DNA of 64,000 nucleotides from Microvirga massiliensis (GTDB lineage Bacteria; Pseudomonadota; Alphaproteobacteria; Rhizobiales; Beijerinckiaceae). The first letter of the stretch is position 1. Each line of letters begins with the position of its first letter. The notes beneath the pieces are model-generated. The model was not told where the DNA came from. It worked only from the letters and a program-made list of their open reading frames with translations, and did not search any database. The position numbers and the translations under genes were made by a program. The stretch covers positions 633,766 to 697,765 of the forward strand of contig NZ_LN811351.1 in assembly GCF_001006805.1 (NCBI RefSeq), given 5' to 3'. Positions 16,378-25,763 of the stretch are shown here, piece after piece.

Positions 16378-18329
16378 AGCGGGCCTCGCATGCCATTGCG
16401 CGGTGGCCATCGCATGATCTCGCCCCGCTCGCTCGTGCGCACGACGGTCTGCGTAAAGTGATTGAGCGCCGCGTATTCCGCGAAGAAGCGATCGAGGATT
16501 GCGCCAAGGAGAAATGCACCGCTCCCCTCGAAGGCACGCTCGTCGAGTGTCACGGTGATCTCCGTGCCTCGCGCGGCACCGATCCCGAGCCGTTGCCGGA
16601 TCCGCCGGACGACGGGCCGGCTATCGACGCTGCGAACGCCGCGGATCCTGCGCTCCGTCGCACTGTCGGACAGGTCTCCGAACAAGGAGAGGATCTCCCG
16701 CAATGCCTGAGCGTTCTGCCCGGCAGCCCGGTGGGTGAGCCCGAGATGACTCACACTCAGCATATTGATGAGCCGCCAAGTGGCGGCGCCGGTATGGACT
16801 GTCTCCGTCCGGCTCCGGAGCTGCTTGACGACCGGCTCGCGAGGCGGGGTCGGGCCGGCGATGCACAGGATATCGATCGTCGTATTGTCGAGCAGCCTGA
16901 AATCGGCACCGCCATCGCCGATGGGCAGATGCTCCGGCAAATGACGGTTCGAGCAGAGGGCTCTGACGCTCAACTCGGCGACTACCGGCTCATCTCCGAG
17001 GCCGGCTGGCTCGGCGAGGCTGAGGTAGAGTTCCGTGCCTGTATAGTCGGACGCCGAGCCGTAGCGGCGCTCCTGGGCGCTTCGACGTCGCGGAAGCCGA
17101 CGGGCCGTGTAAGAGAGGCGCGTATCGCGGCCGTTGGGTGCCGAATAGAGTGGGCGTACCTCGATCTTGTCGCGGCCGCCGAGGAAGTGAGCATAGACGC
17201 TCAGGACGCGGTGGGGCTCGAAGTCCAGTGGACGGCTGCGGTCCGGAACGAGGTGATATTCGTGCTGGTTCGAGCGGACCGGGATCCGGTCGGCCGACAT
17301 CTCGAACAGGTTGACGGCCGGGGCTGCATAAAGGGAGAAGAGAGACGGCTGCGTTATGGTCGGCAGCCTCGCATTGACCTCGTTGAAAGCAAAGAGAATG
17401 TCGACGCTGCCGGACCTGACTTTGGGAAGCACCTCGTCGAGCCGGTCGAGCCTGAACCCGAGGAATTTGCGCGGGAACAGGAAATACTCGCGCAGGAGGT
17501 CGAAGCCGTGGAAGACGCGCAGGTCATTCGGGAGGAGCGATTCATCCGCTTCGAACCCGACCTGCCTCAAGCAATCCTTCGGCGCCGGGACGACCACCGG
17601 GTCCCCGAAAGAATCGAGGTAGCGGAAATAGACACCGAGGCAATTCGAGAAGAGCTGCTCATAAAGGGCGATCGCGTCCGCCTCGGTACCCATCAGGTAA
17701 ACCGGCAACTCCGATGCGCGACAGCCCGCGAGCCACGTGTCGGGCCCGTTGGCCTTGCCGGCATTCTGGGACTCGTCCTCGATGCGCGCTGCCGTGCGGT
17801 GCGTGAGCGTGAGACGCAAACCTCCGACAACGTCTCGACCGAGCGAGAGTCCGAGCGCCTGGAAGGGGCCCGGCGTCGTGTAATACTCCGCACTCGCCAC
17901 ATCGAACGGCCATAGCGTGATGTCGGAGCAGAGCCGGTAGCGGCATGCCACGCGCCGTTCGAGTTCGCGATAGGAGGCGTCGATATAGGCGCCCCGCGCG
18001 ATTCTGACTCCGTCACGGAGAGCTGGGTCCCCGTAGGTCGGCAGGAGCTTCGCCATCAGCGCCGATGGCGTCGGCGCGAGATAATGCGGGAGGAGCTGCT
18101 CGAGCAGGTTGTTCGTGAATTCCGGAAACTCGTGTTTGAGCTTGAGCTGCACGCGTGCTGCCAGGAAAGCAGCGCCCTGGAGCAGTCCCGTGATCATCGG
18201 ATCGGTCCGCTCGTCCAGCAGACCCCCCAACCGTTCGGCGACACCGGGATATTCGGCCGCGAACTCGGCACCCTGCTCCTGCAGGAGGGCGAGTTCCCGG
18301 TTGTAGAGATCAAGGAACTCCCGGTGCAT
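16374..18329 (-). CDS. tssF: T6SS baseplate subunit TssF
   Basis: 651 residues, the normal TssF (ImpG/VasA) length. It begins MHREFLDLYNRELALLQEQG and has EYPGVAERLGG and the family's conserved FTNNLLEQLLPHYL near residue 95. TssF forms the largest baseplate wedge subunit together with TssG, TssE and TssK. It starts eight bases after tssE and overlaps tssG. Confidence 0.95.
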   Translation of the reverse strand: MHREFLDLYNRELALLQEQGAEFAAEYPGVAERLGGLLDERTDPMITGLLQGAAFLAARVQLKLKHEFPEFTNNLLEQLLPHYLAPTPSALMAKLLPTYGDPALRDGVRIARGAYIDASYRELERRVACRYRLCSDITLWPFDVASAEYYTTPGPFQALGLSLGRDVVGGLRLTLTHRTAARIEDESQNAGKANGPDTWLAGCRASELPVYLMGTEADAIALYEQLFSNCLGVYFRYLDSFGDPVVVPAPKDCLRQVGFEADESLLPNDLRVFHGFDLLREYFLFPRKFLGFRLDRLDEVLPKVRSGSVDILFAFNEVNARLPTITQPSLFSLYAAPAVNLFEMSADRIPVRSNQHEYHLVPDRSRPLDFEPHRVLSVYAHFLGGRDKIEVRPLYSAPNGRDTRLSYTARRLPRRRSAQERRYGSASDYTGTELYLSLAEPAGLGDEPVVAELSVRALCSNRHLPEHLPIGDGGADFRLLDNTTIDILCIAGPTPPREPVVKQLRSRTETVHTGAATWRLINMLSVSHLGLTHRAAGQNAQALREILSLFGDLSDSATERRIRGVRSVDSRPVVRRIRQRLGIGAARGTEITVTLDERAFEGSGAFLLGAILDRFFAEYAALNHFTQTVVRTSERGEIMRWPPRNGMRGPL

Positions 18330-18337
18330 GGACCACT

Positions 18338-18886
18338 CTACAGGCGGTTGATGACGATCTTGCCGGTGTCGAACTCGACATCCGCAACGAACTCGACGGG
18401 GACGTTGACCGGATCGCAGGAGAGATCCGCCCGAACGGTGAAGCGTACCTTCAGTTGCTTCGGATCGATCGAGTCGTCTCGTCCGACGATGATCGACTGC
18501 GGAACCAAGCGAGGCTCGTAGCGGACGAGCGCGGCTTCGATTTCCGCCGGGATACTTTGCACGGCGGCCTCGTCGATGGAGCGGTGCACGACATCGGGCA
18601 GTCCGAAATTGAGAACCGAGCGACGCACGTCCTCGAACTCGCTCAAATCCTGGGTCGACTCGAGGGCGATCGTGTTCAGCAAGGCCTCAAGATCCCTGGC
18701 CACCTCGCGCCGGAGAACCGGTTCCGTGATGGCGCTGCGGTGGCTCGCCCGTCGGCTCGCAATGACACGCTCACCCTGCTCGTTTCGCAGGTCCAGTTTT
18801 GTTCGTGAATCCCGCGCTGTGAAGGCCGCGCGGAAAGCATGCATCAGGGGTGGGCTGACCCGATCTTTGAGCGTGGAGCCTGCCAC
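18338..18886 (-). CDS. tssE: T6SS baseplate subunit TssE (gp25-like)
   Basis: 182 residues with the gp25/lysozyme-like fold sequence: SVLNFGLPDVVHRS, an IEAALVRYEPRL segment, and a C-terminal strand region ending ...DTGKIVINRL. TssE is the phage T4 gp25 homologue that nucleates sheath polymerisation on the baseplate. It lies between hcp and tssF in the leftward operon. Confidence 0.92.
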   Translation of the reverse strand: MAGSTLKDRVSPPLMHAFRAAFTARDSRTKLDLRNEQGERVIASRRASHRSAITEPVLRREVARDLEALLNTIALESTQDLSEFEDVRRSVLNFGLPDVVHRSIDEAAVQSIPAEIEAALVRYEPRLVPQSIIVGRDDSIDPKQLKVRFTVRADLSCDPVNVPVEFVADVEFDTGKIVINRL

Positions 18887-18967
18887 TAGCCTTCATCCCA
18901 ATCGATGGTCTGTCGTAGCGGAGTCCGAGGCAGCAGACGAGAGCCTTCTGCCGGGATCGCGCCACCA

Positions 18968-19000
18968 CCGGATCGACGGGCCATGGACCTGCCGATCCGG
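18968..19000 (-). other. Hairpin downstream of hcp
   Basis: CCGGATCG (18968-18975) and CGATCCGG (18993-19000) form an 8-bp perfect stem around a 17-base loop, 10 bases after the hcp stop on the minus strand. There is no T-tract, so it is more likely an mRNA-stabilising or processing hairpin than a terminator. Confidence 0.4.
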
Positions 19001-19010
19001 CCGGGGCCGA

Positions 19011-19490
19011 TCACTTCTGGTTCGCTGCGATATCCCACGTCGCCGTCTTGGCGGCCTCACCGGAGCCATCCGCCTTCTGGGGGGTGTACTCGTATTTGAA
19101 CTTGGCGAAGTTCAACGTGACGTTCTCGGTAAGCCTGTCTTCCCCGCCGGAGCCGCCGGTCGAGACGCTCGTGATGAGAAGATCGTTCATGGTGATCTTG
19201 ATATATTCCAGGGGCTTGTCGCCCGCTTTCCGGACCACGAGAACGGCTTCCGGGTAATGCTTGCCGCTGCATGCAGCCTGCATCAGCGCATTGCTGGAGG
19301 AGTCGATGTATTTCGTCAGGCTCAGATCCTGGACGTTCACCTTGCCGGCGCCCGCGCCTCCGCCGATATGCGCGGTGCCTGCATTGCTCATGCCCCACGA
19401 CCAAGCAAGGACATCGATCTCCTCCTTGTGCTTGGCGTCTTTCGACTCTCCCTTGATGTCTCCAATCTTGATGAACATATCGACGGCCAT
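19011..19490 (-). CDS. hcp: T6SS tube protein Hcp (TssD)
   Basis: 159 residues: MAVDMFIKIGDIKGES, EIDVLAWSWGMS, LTKYIDSSSNALMQAACSG and a C-terminal FAKFKYEYTPQ are all Hcp family landmarks. Hcp hexamers stack to form the inner tube and may chaperone small effectors. The gene is set off from its neighbours by 127-base and 124-base gaps, each holding a hairpin (19586-19607 and 18968-19000), which would suit separate, higher expression of this abundant protein. Confidence 0.95.
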   Translation of the reverse strand: MAVDMFIKIGDIKGESKDAKHKEEIDVLAWSWGMSNAGTAHIGGGAGAGKVNVQDLSLTKYIDSSSNALMQAACSGKHYPEAVLVVRKAGDKPLEYIKITMNDLLITSVSTGGSGGEDRLTENVTLNFAKFKYEYTPQKADGSGEAAKTATWDIAANQK

Positions 19491-19585
19491 ATGGCGCTCC
19501 TGTAGTGCTCACTGTGATGGGCGCAGCGACCAGCGGTCGATGCCCCGGTCAACATCGAAGTTTCTAAGCTACTCTGAGATGAAGA

Positions 19586-19607
19586 GCGGTGCGCCCGCGC
19601 GCACCGC
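19586..19607 (-). other. Intercistronic hairpin between tssC and hcp
   Basis: GCGGTGCGC and GCGCACCGC pair perfectly (9 bp, all but one GC) around a 4-base CCGC loop, 10 bases after the tssC stop. Read on the transcribed (minus) strand, the following bases are TCTTCATC, not a strong T-tract. It could partly terminate transcription or protect the upstream or downstream mRNA end. Confidence 0.6.
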
Positions 19608-19617
19608 GGAACCAGCT

Positions 19618-21126
19618 TTAGCCGTTGTTGGAGCGCACGCGAGATACGAGGCTGAGCCCGATATCCATGCCCTCGAGCTGATAGTGGGGGCGCAAAAAGA
19701 ACCGCGCCGAGTAATAGCCTGGATTTTCCTCGTCCGGCGTGATCTCGATCTTGGCATCGGAGAGCGGCTTCCGTGCCTTTGTCGCCTCGGACGAGTTGGT
19801 CGGATCGCCATCCACGTATTCGGTGATCCAGTCCTGCAGCCAGCGCTGAAGTTCGTGGGTTTCTTTCGTGGACCCGATCTTGTCCCGCACCATGCATTTC
19901 AGGTAATGCGCGAAGCGGGAGACCGCGAACATGTAGGGAAGCCGGGCCGACAAGTTGTCGGAAGCTGTGGCATCGACTCCGTTCGGGCCGAAATACTGTT
20001 TTGGCTTGTAGACCGACTGGGCTCCGATGAAGGCTGCCTTGTCAGTATTCTTCCGATGAGTGAGAGGGATCAGTCCCGACTTGGCGAGCTCTGCCTCCCG
20101 ACGATCGCTGATGGCGATCTCGGTCGGACACTTCAGGTCCACGCCGCCGTCATCGGTCGGGAAGGTATGAGTGGGGAGATTGATGACCTCACCGCCCGAC
20201 TGCACGCCACGGATGCGAGTGCACCAACCAAATTCCTTGAAGGCGCGATTGATGTTGACGGCCATCGCGTAGGAAGCGTTCATCCAGGCGTATTTCTCGC
20301 CCTTGTGGCCGTCGGTCTCCTCCTCGAAGGCGAACTCCTCGACCGGCTCGGTCTTCGCGCCGTAGGGCACGCGGGACAGAACGCGTGGCAGGCAGAGGCC
20401 GATATACTTCGAGTCCGGAGAGTCCCGGAGCGACTTCCAGGCCGCGTAATCCGGCGTGTCGAAGATCTTGCCCAGGTCCCGCGGATTCGAAAGCTCCGTC
20501 CAGGCATCCATGCCCATCAGGGTCGGATCGGCGCCGGCGAAGAACGGAGCATGTGCTGCGCCCGCGATCTTGCTGAGATCGCGCATGAGCTGCACATCGG
20601 TCGGAAGGTGGCTGAAGTAATAGTCCGCCACAAGACAGCCGAAGGGCTCGCCGCCCAGCTGTCCGAATTCCTGCTCGTAGACTTTCTTGAAGAGCGGGCT
20701 CTGGTCCCAGCGTGCTCCAGGATAGAGTTTCAGGTTCTTGTAGAGCTCATTCTTCGAGACGTTCATGACCCGGATCTTGAGCTGCGAATCCGTCTCGGAA
20801 TTGAAGACGAGATAATGCAGGCCGCGCCATGCGCTCTCAATCTTCTGGAATTCCTCTGCGTGCAGGATCTCGTTCATCTGCACAGAGAGCTTCTCGTCGA
20901 TGCGGGCAATCATCTCCTCGATCGTATCGAGGACGTCGTCCCGGATCAGGCTCGAATCAGCGAGGGCCTGCCGGACGAGAGTCGAGACTGCGTTCTCGAC
21001 CTCAGTTGCCGCGCGTTCGGTGCGTGGCTTGAAACTCTGCTTGAGAAGGGAAGCAAACTCGTCTGCGTCCCGCGTTTCTACGGCGGCGCCAGCCGCCAAT
21101 GTCTCTGTACCTGCCGATGCCGCCAT
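19618..21126 (-). CDS. tssC: T6SS sheath large subunit TssC
   Basis: 502 residues, typical TssC (VipB/ImpC) length. Landmarks include ESAWRGLHYLV (about 98-108), GARWDQSPLFKKVYEQEFG, EPFGCLVADY and a C-terminal PGYYSARFFLRPHYQLEG. It pairs with TssB to build the contractile sheath. GAGGGGG lies five bases before the ATG, and the gene follows tssB by 19 bases. Confidence 0.96.
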   Translation of the reverse strand: MAASAGTETLAAGAAVETRDADEFASLLKQSFKPRTERAATEVENAVSTLVRQALADSSLIRDDVLDTIEEMIARIDEKLSVQMNEILHAEEFQKIESAWRGLHYLVFNSETDSQLKIRVMNVSKNELYKNLKLYPGARWDQSPLFKKVYEQEFGQLGGEPFGCLVADYYFSHLPTDVQLMRDLSKIAGAAHAPFFAGADPTLMGMDAWTELSNPRDLGKIFDTPDYAAWKSLRDSPDSKYIGLCLPRVLSRVPYGAKTEPVEEFAFEEETDGHKGEKYAWMNASYAMAVNINRAFKEFGWCTRIRGVQSGGEVINLPTHTFPTDDGGVDLKCPTEIAISDRREAELAKSGLIPLTHRKNTDKAAFIGAQSVYKPKQYFGPNGVDATASDNLSARLPYMFAVSRFAHYLKCMVRDKIGSTKETHELQRWLQDWITEYVDGDPTNSSEATKARKPLSDAKIEITPDEENPGYYSARFFLRPHYQLEGMDIGLSLVSRVRSNNG

Positions 21127-21145
21127 AGCGACCCCCTCTGGTCTG

Positions 21146-21670
21146 TCAGTTCTCGGTCTCGGACGAATGCGTGCTTTCGGTCAGCCGGTCCTTGAGAGCT
21201 GCCATGAGCTGTGGATCGGCCAGTAGAGCCTTGAGCTGTTCGCTCGCGGCAGCTTTCCCGTCCATGTAGCGGAGGAGATTCGAAAGCTGCTGGCGAGCCT
21301 CGAGGAGTTTCGCGAGTGACGGCACCTGCCGCGCGACGGCGGCCGGAGTGAAATCGTCCATCTTGCGGAAGTGCAGCTCGACCGAGAGCTTCTCGCCGGG
21401 CTCGTCTCCCAGCTTGTTGTCGACCTTGAAGTTGACGGCAGGGTCGATCGCGGCCATGCGCTTGTCGAAGTTGTCCATGTCGAATTCGAGGAAGCCACGC
21501 TCGTTCATGTCCGGCTTCTCGACGCCCGATGCATTGCCGGAAAGATCGGCCAGCACCCCCATGACGAAGGGGAGCTCGATCTTGCGCTCCGCATCGTAAG
21601 GGTCTTCATAGGAGATATGGACTCGTGGCGCCCGATTGCGCCGGATGAACTTTTGACCTGTATCCGCCAT
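21146..21670 (-). CDS. tssB: T6SS sheath small subunit TssB
   Basis: 174 residues from the ATG at 21670, chosen because GGAGGAG precedes it and MADTGQKFIRRNRAPRVHI is a normal TssB start (the frame is open to 21718). PFVMGVLADLSG, DMDNFDKRMAAI and LRYMDGKAAAS are family features of VipA/ImpB. It binds TssC to form the sheath protomer and carries the ClpV-handling surface in the mature system. Confidence 0.95.
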   Translation of the reverse strand: MADTGQKFIRRNRAPRVHISYEDPYDAERKIELPFVMGVLADLSGNASGVEKPDMNERGFLEFDMDNFDKRMAAIDPAVNFKVDNKLGDEPGEKLSVELHFRKMDDFTPAAVARQVPSLAKLLEARQQLSNLLRYMDGKAAASEQLKALLADPQLMAALKDRLTESTHSSETEN

Positions 21671-21766
21671 ATGTAGATCTCCTCCGTGCGCCCCATTCCG
21701 TCCACGATTTCGCCGCATTCAAGAGCAGGCGAGATGGCACGTCAACAATGATACTGGGAATTTTCT

Positions 21767-23212
21767 TCAGTAGCTCTGCGTCGCCCCGATGCCGGGTAGA
21801 ACATCCTTAAGCAGACTCAAGAAATCTTTCTGTGACATTCCGCACGCCCGGTCCGTCAACAGCGGAATCGGGCTGGCCGGCTCGGTCATCCGATAGAATG
21901 TGCTGACCTGCTCGAGCAGCGCGATCGCTTCGTGCCGTGTATTCGCGACCGGAATGACGCCATCCGGGTGAGCCCTTTCATGCGCGCCCGCGGTCTCGGC
22001 GGCCGAGGGCTCGTCATTCGATGAGCATTCCGCCTCTGTGCTGCCTTCGGGAATGCTGTCCGGCTGATCCAGGCTGGCGTCTCCGGAGAATGATGAATCG
22101 TTCGATTCCAGGGCGACCCCCGACAGTCGCTCGATCGGCAACTCGAAGATCTGATCGTTCCCCAAGCGGATGGAAGCCTGGTCGGCATGCGTGGGGAGGA
22201 GAGTCTGGATCACCTCATGAAAGGACTTCCCGATCAGGTATTGCGCCTGCCTGACGAGAAGCAGCGCCGGACTCGACGGCTCCGATCGGGCGAAGTAGCC
22301 GGCGGCAGACGCCAAGGCCCGCGCGGCGTCCCTGACGGATTGTATCGGCGCCGCTGCAGCCGGGCTGGGGATCGGCGAAGCGACCCCGCCGGATGGCGGC
22401 GAAGCCCCGGATTCAGCTGCAGGTTGGGTTGCGAGTGCTGCCGCCGGGGACCGCTTCGCGACCGCTCCATCGAGCGCTGCGAGGATCTTATCGACCAGCG
22501 GAGAGAGCTTGGTGAAGGTAATGGCCTGGTCATAGCCGGCCTTTTCCAGCCATGATGCGCGGAGGCCGGCAATCGATGTCCTGAGGCTGTCGATCCGGTC
22601 GCGCGTTTCCACCAGAGTGGCGAGGTCGGCTTCGCGAAAGGCCGCTTCGATTGCCGCTGCGTCCGGCGCATCCTCCCCTTCTCGGGCACTTGCCTCCCCC
22701 TGTGCCACCATCATGTTGCGGAGGCTGATCGCACCGAACCGCCGGCTGTGAACCAGGGGAGCATGCTGCAGGGGCAGGATCACGGTCGGGGAATCGTCCA
22801 GTGTCTGGAGGCTCACCATGCGGAGCGTGAAGTCCCCATCCTCGCCTCTGGGATGGACGTCCTCCCAATGCTCCGCGAGGAGACCTGCGATTGTCTCGAT
22901 GGCGGAGGAAAACGCTTCCAAGTCTCGATTGAGGATCGAGAACTTGGCGGCGAGCGTCAAAAGGCGAAGATCGCGAGTGGTGTCGAGAAGCTTCTCGAGC
23001 GCTTGAAACTCCGCATTGAAATCGATGCTGGTCCGGTCGAACGGGATCTGCCGACCCTCGACATCCCGGCTGAAGAACGTTGCCGGCAGAAGGCCCTCCG
23101 CCCTGGCAACGTAGTTCATGTATTCCGGGTCACCCTCGAGATCGAGATCCGGACCACAGGGTTCGCCCTCCGAAACAGGCGCCTTCAGAGCCTCGAAATC
23201 GATTGATGCCAT
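21767..23212 (-). CDS. tssA: T6SS TssA-type assembly protein (ImpA N-terminal domain)
   Basis: 481 residues. The N-terminal ImpA_N domain (about 10-230) has SEGEPCGPDLDLEGD and HWEDVHPRGEDGDFTLR. A Pro/Ala linker (about 255-285) and a distinct C-terminal region follow, with a last 60-residue segment (EAIALLEQVSTFYRMTEPAS, then a DFLSLLKDVLPG helix). TssA proteins prime assembly at the membrane complex and then cap or anchor the growing sheath-tube. It lies 96 bases upstream of tssB in the same operon. Confidence 0.9.
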   Translation of the reverse strand: MASIDFEALKAPVSEGEPCGPDLDLEGDPEYMNYVARAEGLLPATFFSRDVEGRQIPFDRTSIDFNAEFQALEKLLDTTRDLRLLTLAAKFSILNRDLEAFSSAIETIAGLLAEHWEDVHPRGEDGDFTLRMVSLQTLDDSPTVILPLQHAPLVHSRRFGAISLRNMMVAQGEASAREGEDAPDAAAIEAAFREADLATLVETRDRIDSLRTSIAGLRASWLEKAGYDQAITFTKLSPLVDKILAALDGAVAKRSPAAALATQPAAESGASPPSGGVASPIPSPAAAAPIQSVRDAARALASAAGYFARSEPSSPALLLVRQAQYLIGKSFHEVIQTLLPTHADQASIRLGNDQIFELPIERLSGVALESNDSSFSGDASLDQPDSIPEGSTEAECSSNDEPSAAETAGAHERAHPDGVIPVANTRHEAIALLEQVSTFYRMTEPASPIPLLTDRACGMSQKDFLSLLKDVLPGIGATQSY

Positions 23213-23269
23213 GAGGCCTGACGAGTCCTTATTCTGATGGCCTCAATCGCGGCACGGTCCGCTCGATGT

Positions 23270-23812
23270 TTACTCGGCCCGTAGCCGCGTTTCGACCCGG
23301 CGATTGGACGGGTCGAACGGGTCGGCAACCCTCGGCTTGGTCTTGCCGTATCCCCGTGCCTCGAGCTTTGTGGTGTCGATGCCCTTTTCGCGGAGGTAGC
23401 GCACGACGGAAGCGGCGCGACGCTCGGAAAGCGTCATGTTGTAGCCGTCCGAACCCTTAGCATCGGTATGCCCCTCGACGAGAAAGGACGCGGAGGCGAG
23501 TTGCGGATCCTTGAGTGCCTTCGAGAACTCATCGAGATTGGCTTTCGCCGCTTCGGTGAGGACATCCGAGTTCAAGTCGAAGGTGACTATGAGATCGAAT
23601 GCCTCCCGCGCGCGCCCGGGGCGTGCGGTTGGAATCGCGCTGTTGCATTCGCCTTCGGTTCCGATGCAGAGGCCGCGGGTGGCGCCCAGATCCGGATTCG
23701 GCGCGAAGTGCTTGACGATATCGGATGCTCTATAGGCTGGGTCTGCGAACGCTGCGTGGCCTGGTACCGCCATCAGCATGGCCGTCAGCGCGAATAGTGC
23801 GTTTCTGCACAT
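23270..23812 (-). CDS. OmpA-family peptidoglycan-binding protein at the head of the leftward T6SS arm
   Basis: 180 residues from the ATG at 23812, which opens a signal peptide (MCRNALFALTAMLMAVPGHA) that the longer frame (23893) would bury. A short N-terminal segment with two cysteines (LCIGTEGEC) precedes an OmpA-C domain (about 80-178) with VEGHTDAKGS, NMTLSERRAASVVRYL and DPSNRRVETR, the peptidoglycan-binding motif. It is a periplasmic or outer-membrane wall-anchored protein. With no tssJ here, it may help tie the secretion complex to the cell wall; this is inference from position. It lies 57 bases ahead of tssA. Confidence 0.85.
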   Translation of the reverse strand: MCRNALFALTAMLMAVPGHAAFADPAYRASDIVKHFAPNPDLGATRGLCIGTEGECNSAIPTARPGRAREAFDLIVTFDLNSDVLTEAAKANLDEFSKALKDPQLASASFLVEGHTDAKGSDGYNMTLSERRAASVVRYLREKGIDTTKLEARGYGKTKPRVADPFDPSNRRVETRLRAE

Positions 23813-23910
23813 GATAAAGACCAATTCTCGTGTCCACTCGACTATGACGAAGGTGGCATGTATCGTCAAGGCGCGCCAAGTGCGCGCGAACACATGGCGA
23901 AGGATGGTTT

Positions 23911-25761
23911 ATGAGCTCGGGGCCCAGTCAAGCCAAACGGATCGCATCGTTCAAGACACCGCTCGGTGACGATTTTTTCGTCATTACACGCTTCGATGCT
24001 ACGGAAGGACTGAGCGAACTCTTCGAGTATCGGATCGAGGCCCAAAGCAAAGCAGAGAATGCAGACCTGAGCTCCATGCTCGGTGAAAAATGTGAGATCA
24101 AATACAGGTTGAGAGGAGGCGGGACTCGCTATTTCAATGGCATTCTCGTCGAAGCGCAATGGCTCGGCCAAACCGGTAGCTACTATACTTACCGCTTCGT
24201 GCTGAAGCCGTGGTTGTGGCTCCTGTCTCAGCGTTCCGATTGCAAGATATTTCAACAGAAGACGGCCCCGGAGATCATCAAGGAAATTTTCAACAAAGAG
24301 GGTAAAAAGGATTTCGATGATCGCCTGTCCGAGCAATATCAACGGATGGAGTATTGCGTTCAATACCGGGAATCCGACCTCTCCTTTGTGCTGCGACTGA
24401 TGGAGCAGCACGGGATCTACTACTATTTCAAGCACAGTGCGGGCGGGCATAAGCTCGTGCTGTCGGATTCGAAATCCTCGCACGACTCGCAGCAGGCCCC
24501 CGTAGAAGCGCCTGTCGGTCCCGCACGGCCGCCTCCCGCGGATGGTTCATATCCGTTCCTGCCGCGTGGAAGCCAGGATCGCCGGTTCGTCGAGCACATG
24601 ATGGACTGGTCCTCTGAGCGCAGGTTGCGAACCGGCAAGGTCGAGCTCAACGACTACGACTTCAAGCAATCGACGGCCGATCTGCGCCGCATGAAGGAGG
24701 ACGGGATCGCGGCGGCGAAGAAGTACGAGCTCTACGACTATCCCGGCAAATACACGGACCGGAGCGATGGGCATCGTTTCGCCGAGATCAGGGTTCAGGC
24801 TCAGCAGGCGCTCGACGGGCGTCGGTATGCGGCCGGCGAGGCATTCAGCCTTTACCCGGGAGCCCTCTTTCGGCTCTCGGGCCATTATGCATCTTCCGAG
24901 AACGCGGAACATCTCGTCGTCCGGACAACGCACCGCTATGAGGCAGAGACCTACCGCTCCGGAGGTGAAGGCGGTGAATTGTACGAAGGAGCCTACGAAC
25001 TCCTGAAGAGCGACCGCAGGTTTCGGGCCCCGCTCGTTACCCCGAAGCCGTTGATCCATGGTCCCCAGACTGCGAAGGTCGTTGGCAAGAACCGGCAGCA
25101 GGGAGAGGAGATCGACGTAGACGAGTATGGCCGCATCTTCGTGCAGTTCCACTGGGACCGGGACGACGACACGACTTCGCGGCCGGTGCGCGTGGCCCAG
25201 GTGTGGGCCGGAAAGGGTTGGGGCGGCCAGGTCATTCCACGGATCGGCCAAGAGGTCGTCGTCGAATTTCTGGAGGGCGACCCAGACGAGCCGATCGTCG
25301 TTGGAACGGTCTACAACGACCAGCACAAGCTCCCTTACGAACTGCCCGCCAACAAGACGCAATCGGGTGTCAAGTCGAACTCCTCGAAGGGGGGAAGTGG
25401 CTACAACGAGCTGAAATTCGAGGACAAGAAAGGGGAGGAGGCCGTCATCTTCCACGCCGAGAAGGACCTGAACTCGGTCGTCCTCAATGCCGAGACCCGG
25501 GAGATCGGCGAGAAGTTCTCGAGTGGAGCATCGCGCAAGACCACCCTGAAGAACGGGGATGATGTTCTCAATGTCGACTCCGGCAGCCTTCTCGTCGAGG
25601 CGAAGGTCAGAATCGTCCTCAAGGTCGGCAACAGCACGGTCACGATCGAGCCGAACAGTGTCACGATCGACTCGCCGACCGTGACCGTGAAGAGTATGGA
25701 GACATCCGTCAAAGGCGACGTGAAGGTCGCCGTGACGGGTGGAATGATTACCTTGAACTGA
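23911..25761 (+). CDS. vgrG: T6SS spike protein VgrG (TssI)
   Basis: 616 residues. The gp27-like region (about 15-380) has FDATEGLSELFEYRIEA and MEYCVQYRESDLSFVLRLMEQ. The gp5-like OB fold follows (DVDEYGRIFVQFHWDRD, RVAQVWAGKGWGG), and then a C-terminal beta-prism of Val/Thr-rich repeats (TVTIEPNSVTIDSPTVTV). It ends right after the prism, so there is no C-terminal effector extension; cargo would ride on PAAR or Hcp. GAAGGA precedes the ATG. It is divergent from the OmpA-like gene across a 98-base gap that must hold both promoters. Confidence 0.96.
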   Translation: MSSGPSQAKRIASFKTPLGDDFFVITRFDATEGLSELFEYRIEAQSKAENADLSSMLGEKCEIKYRLRGGGTRYFNGILVEAQWLGQTGSYYTYRFVLKPWLWLLSQRSDCKIFQQKTAPEIIKEIFNKEGKKDFDDRLSEQYQRMEYCVQYRESDLSFVLRLMEQHGIYYYFKHSAGGHKLVLSDSKSSHDSQQAPVEAPVGPARPPPADGSYPFLPRGSQDRRFVEHMMDWSSERRLRTGKVELNDYDFKQSTADLRRMKEDGIAAAKKYELYDYPGKYTDRSDGHRFAEIRVQAQQALDGRRYAAGEAFSLYPGALFRLSGHYASSENAEHLVVRTTHRYEAETYRSGGEGGELYEGAYELLKSDRRFRAPLVTPKPLIHGPQTAKVVGKNRQQGEEIDVDEYGRIFVQFHWDRDDDTTSRPVRVAQVWAGKGWGGQVIPRIGQEVVVEFLEGDPDEPIVVGTVYNDQHKLPYELPANKTQSGVKSNSSKGGSGYNELKFEDKKGEEAVIFHAEKDLNSVVLNAETREIGEKFSSGASRKTTLKNGDDVLNVDSGSLLVEAKVRIVLKVGNSTVTIEPNSVTIDSPTVTVKSMETSVKGDVKVAVTGGMITLN

Positions 25762-25763
25762 GC

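Noticed and set aside
19261..21195. 644-residue open frame opposite hcp and tssC
   Set aside because: Antisense to two certain genes, with no recognisable domains.
21728..21745. Sigma-54-like promoter near TGGCACGTCAAC
   Set aside because: Only the -24 half is good, the -12 half does not match, and on the plus strand it points away from the tssB-tssA direction.
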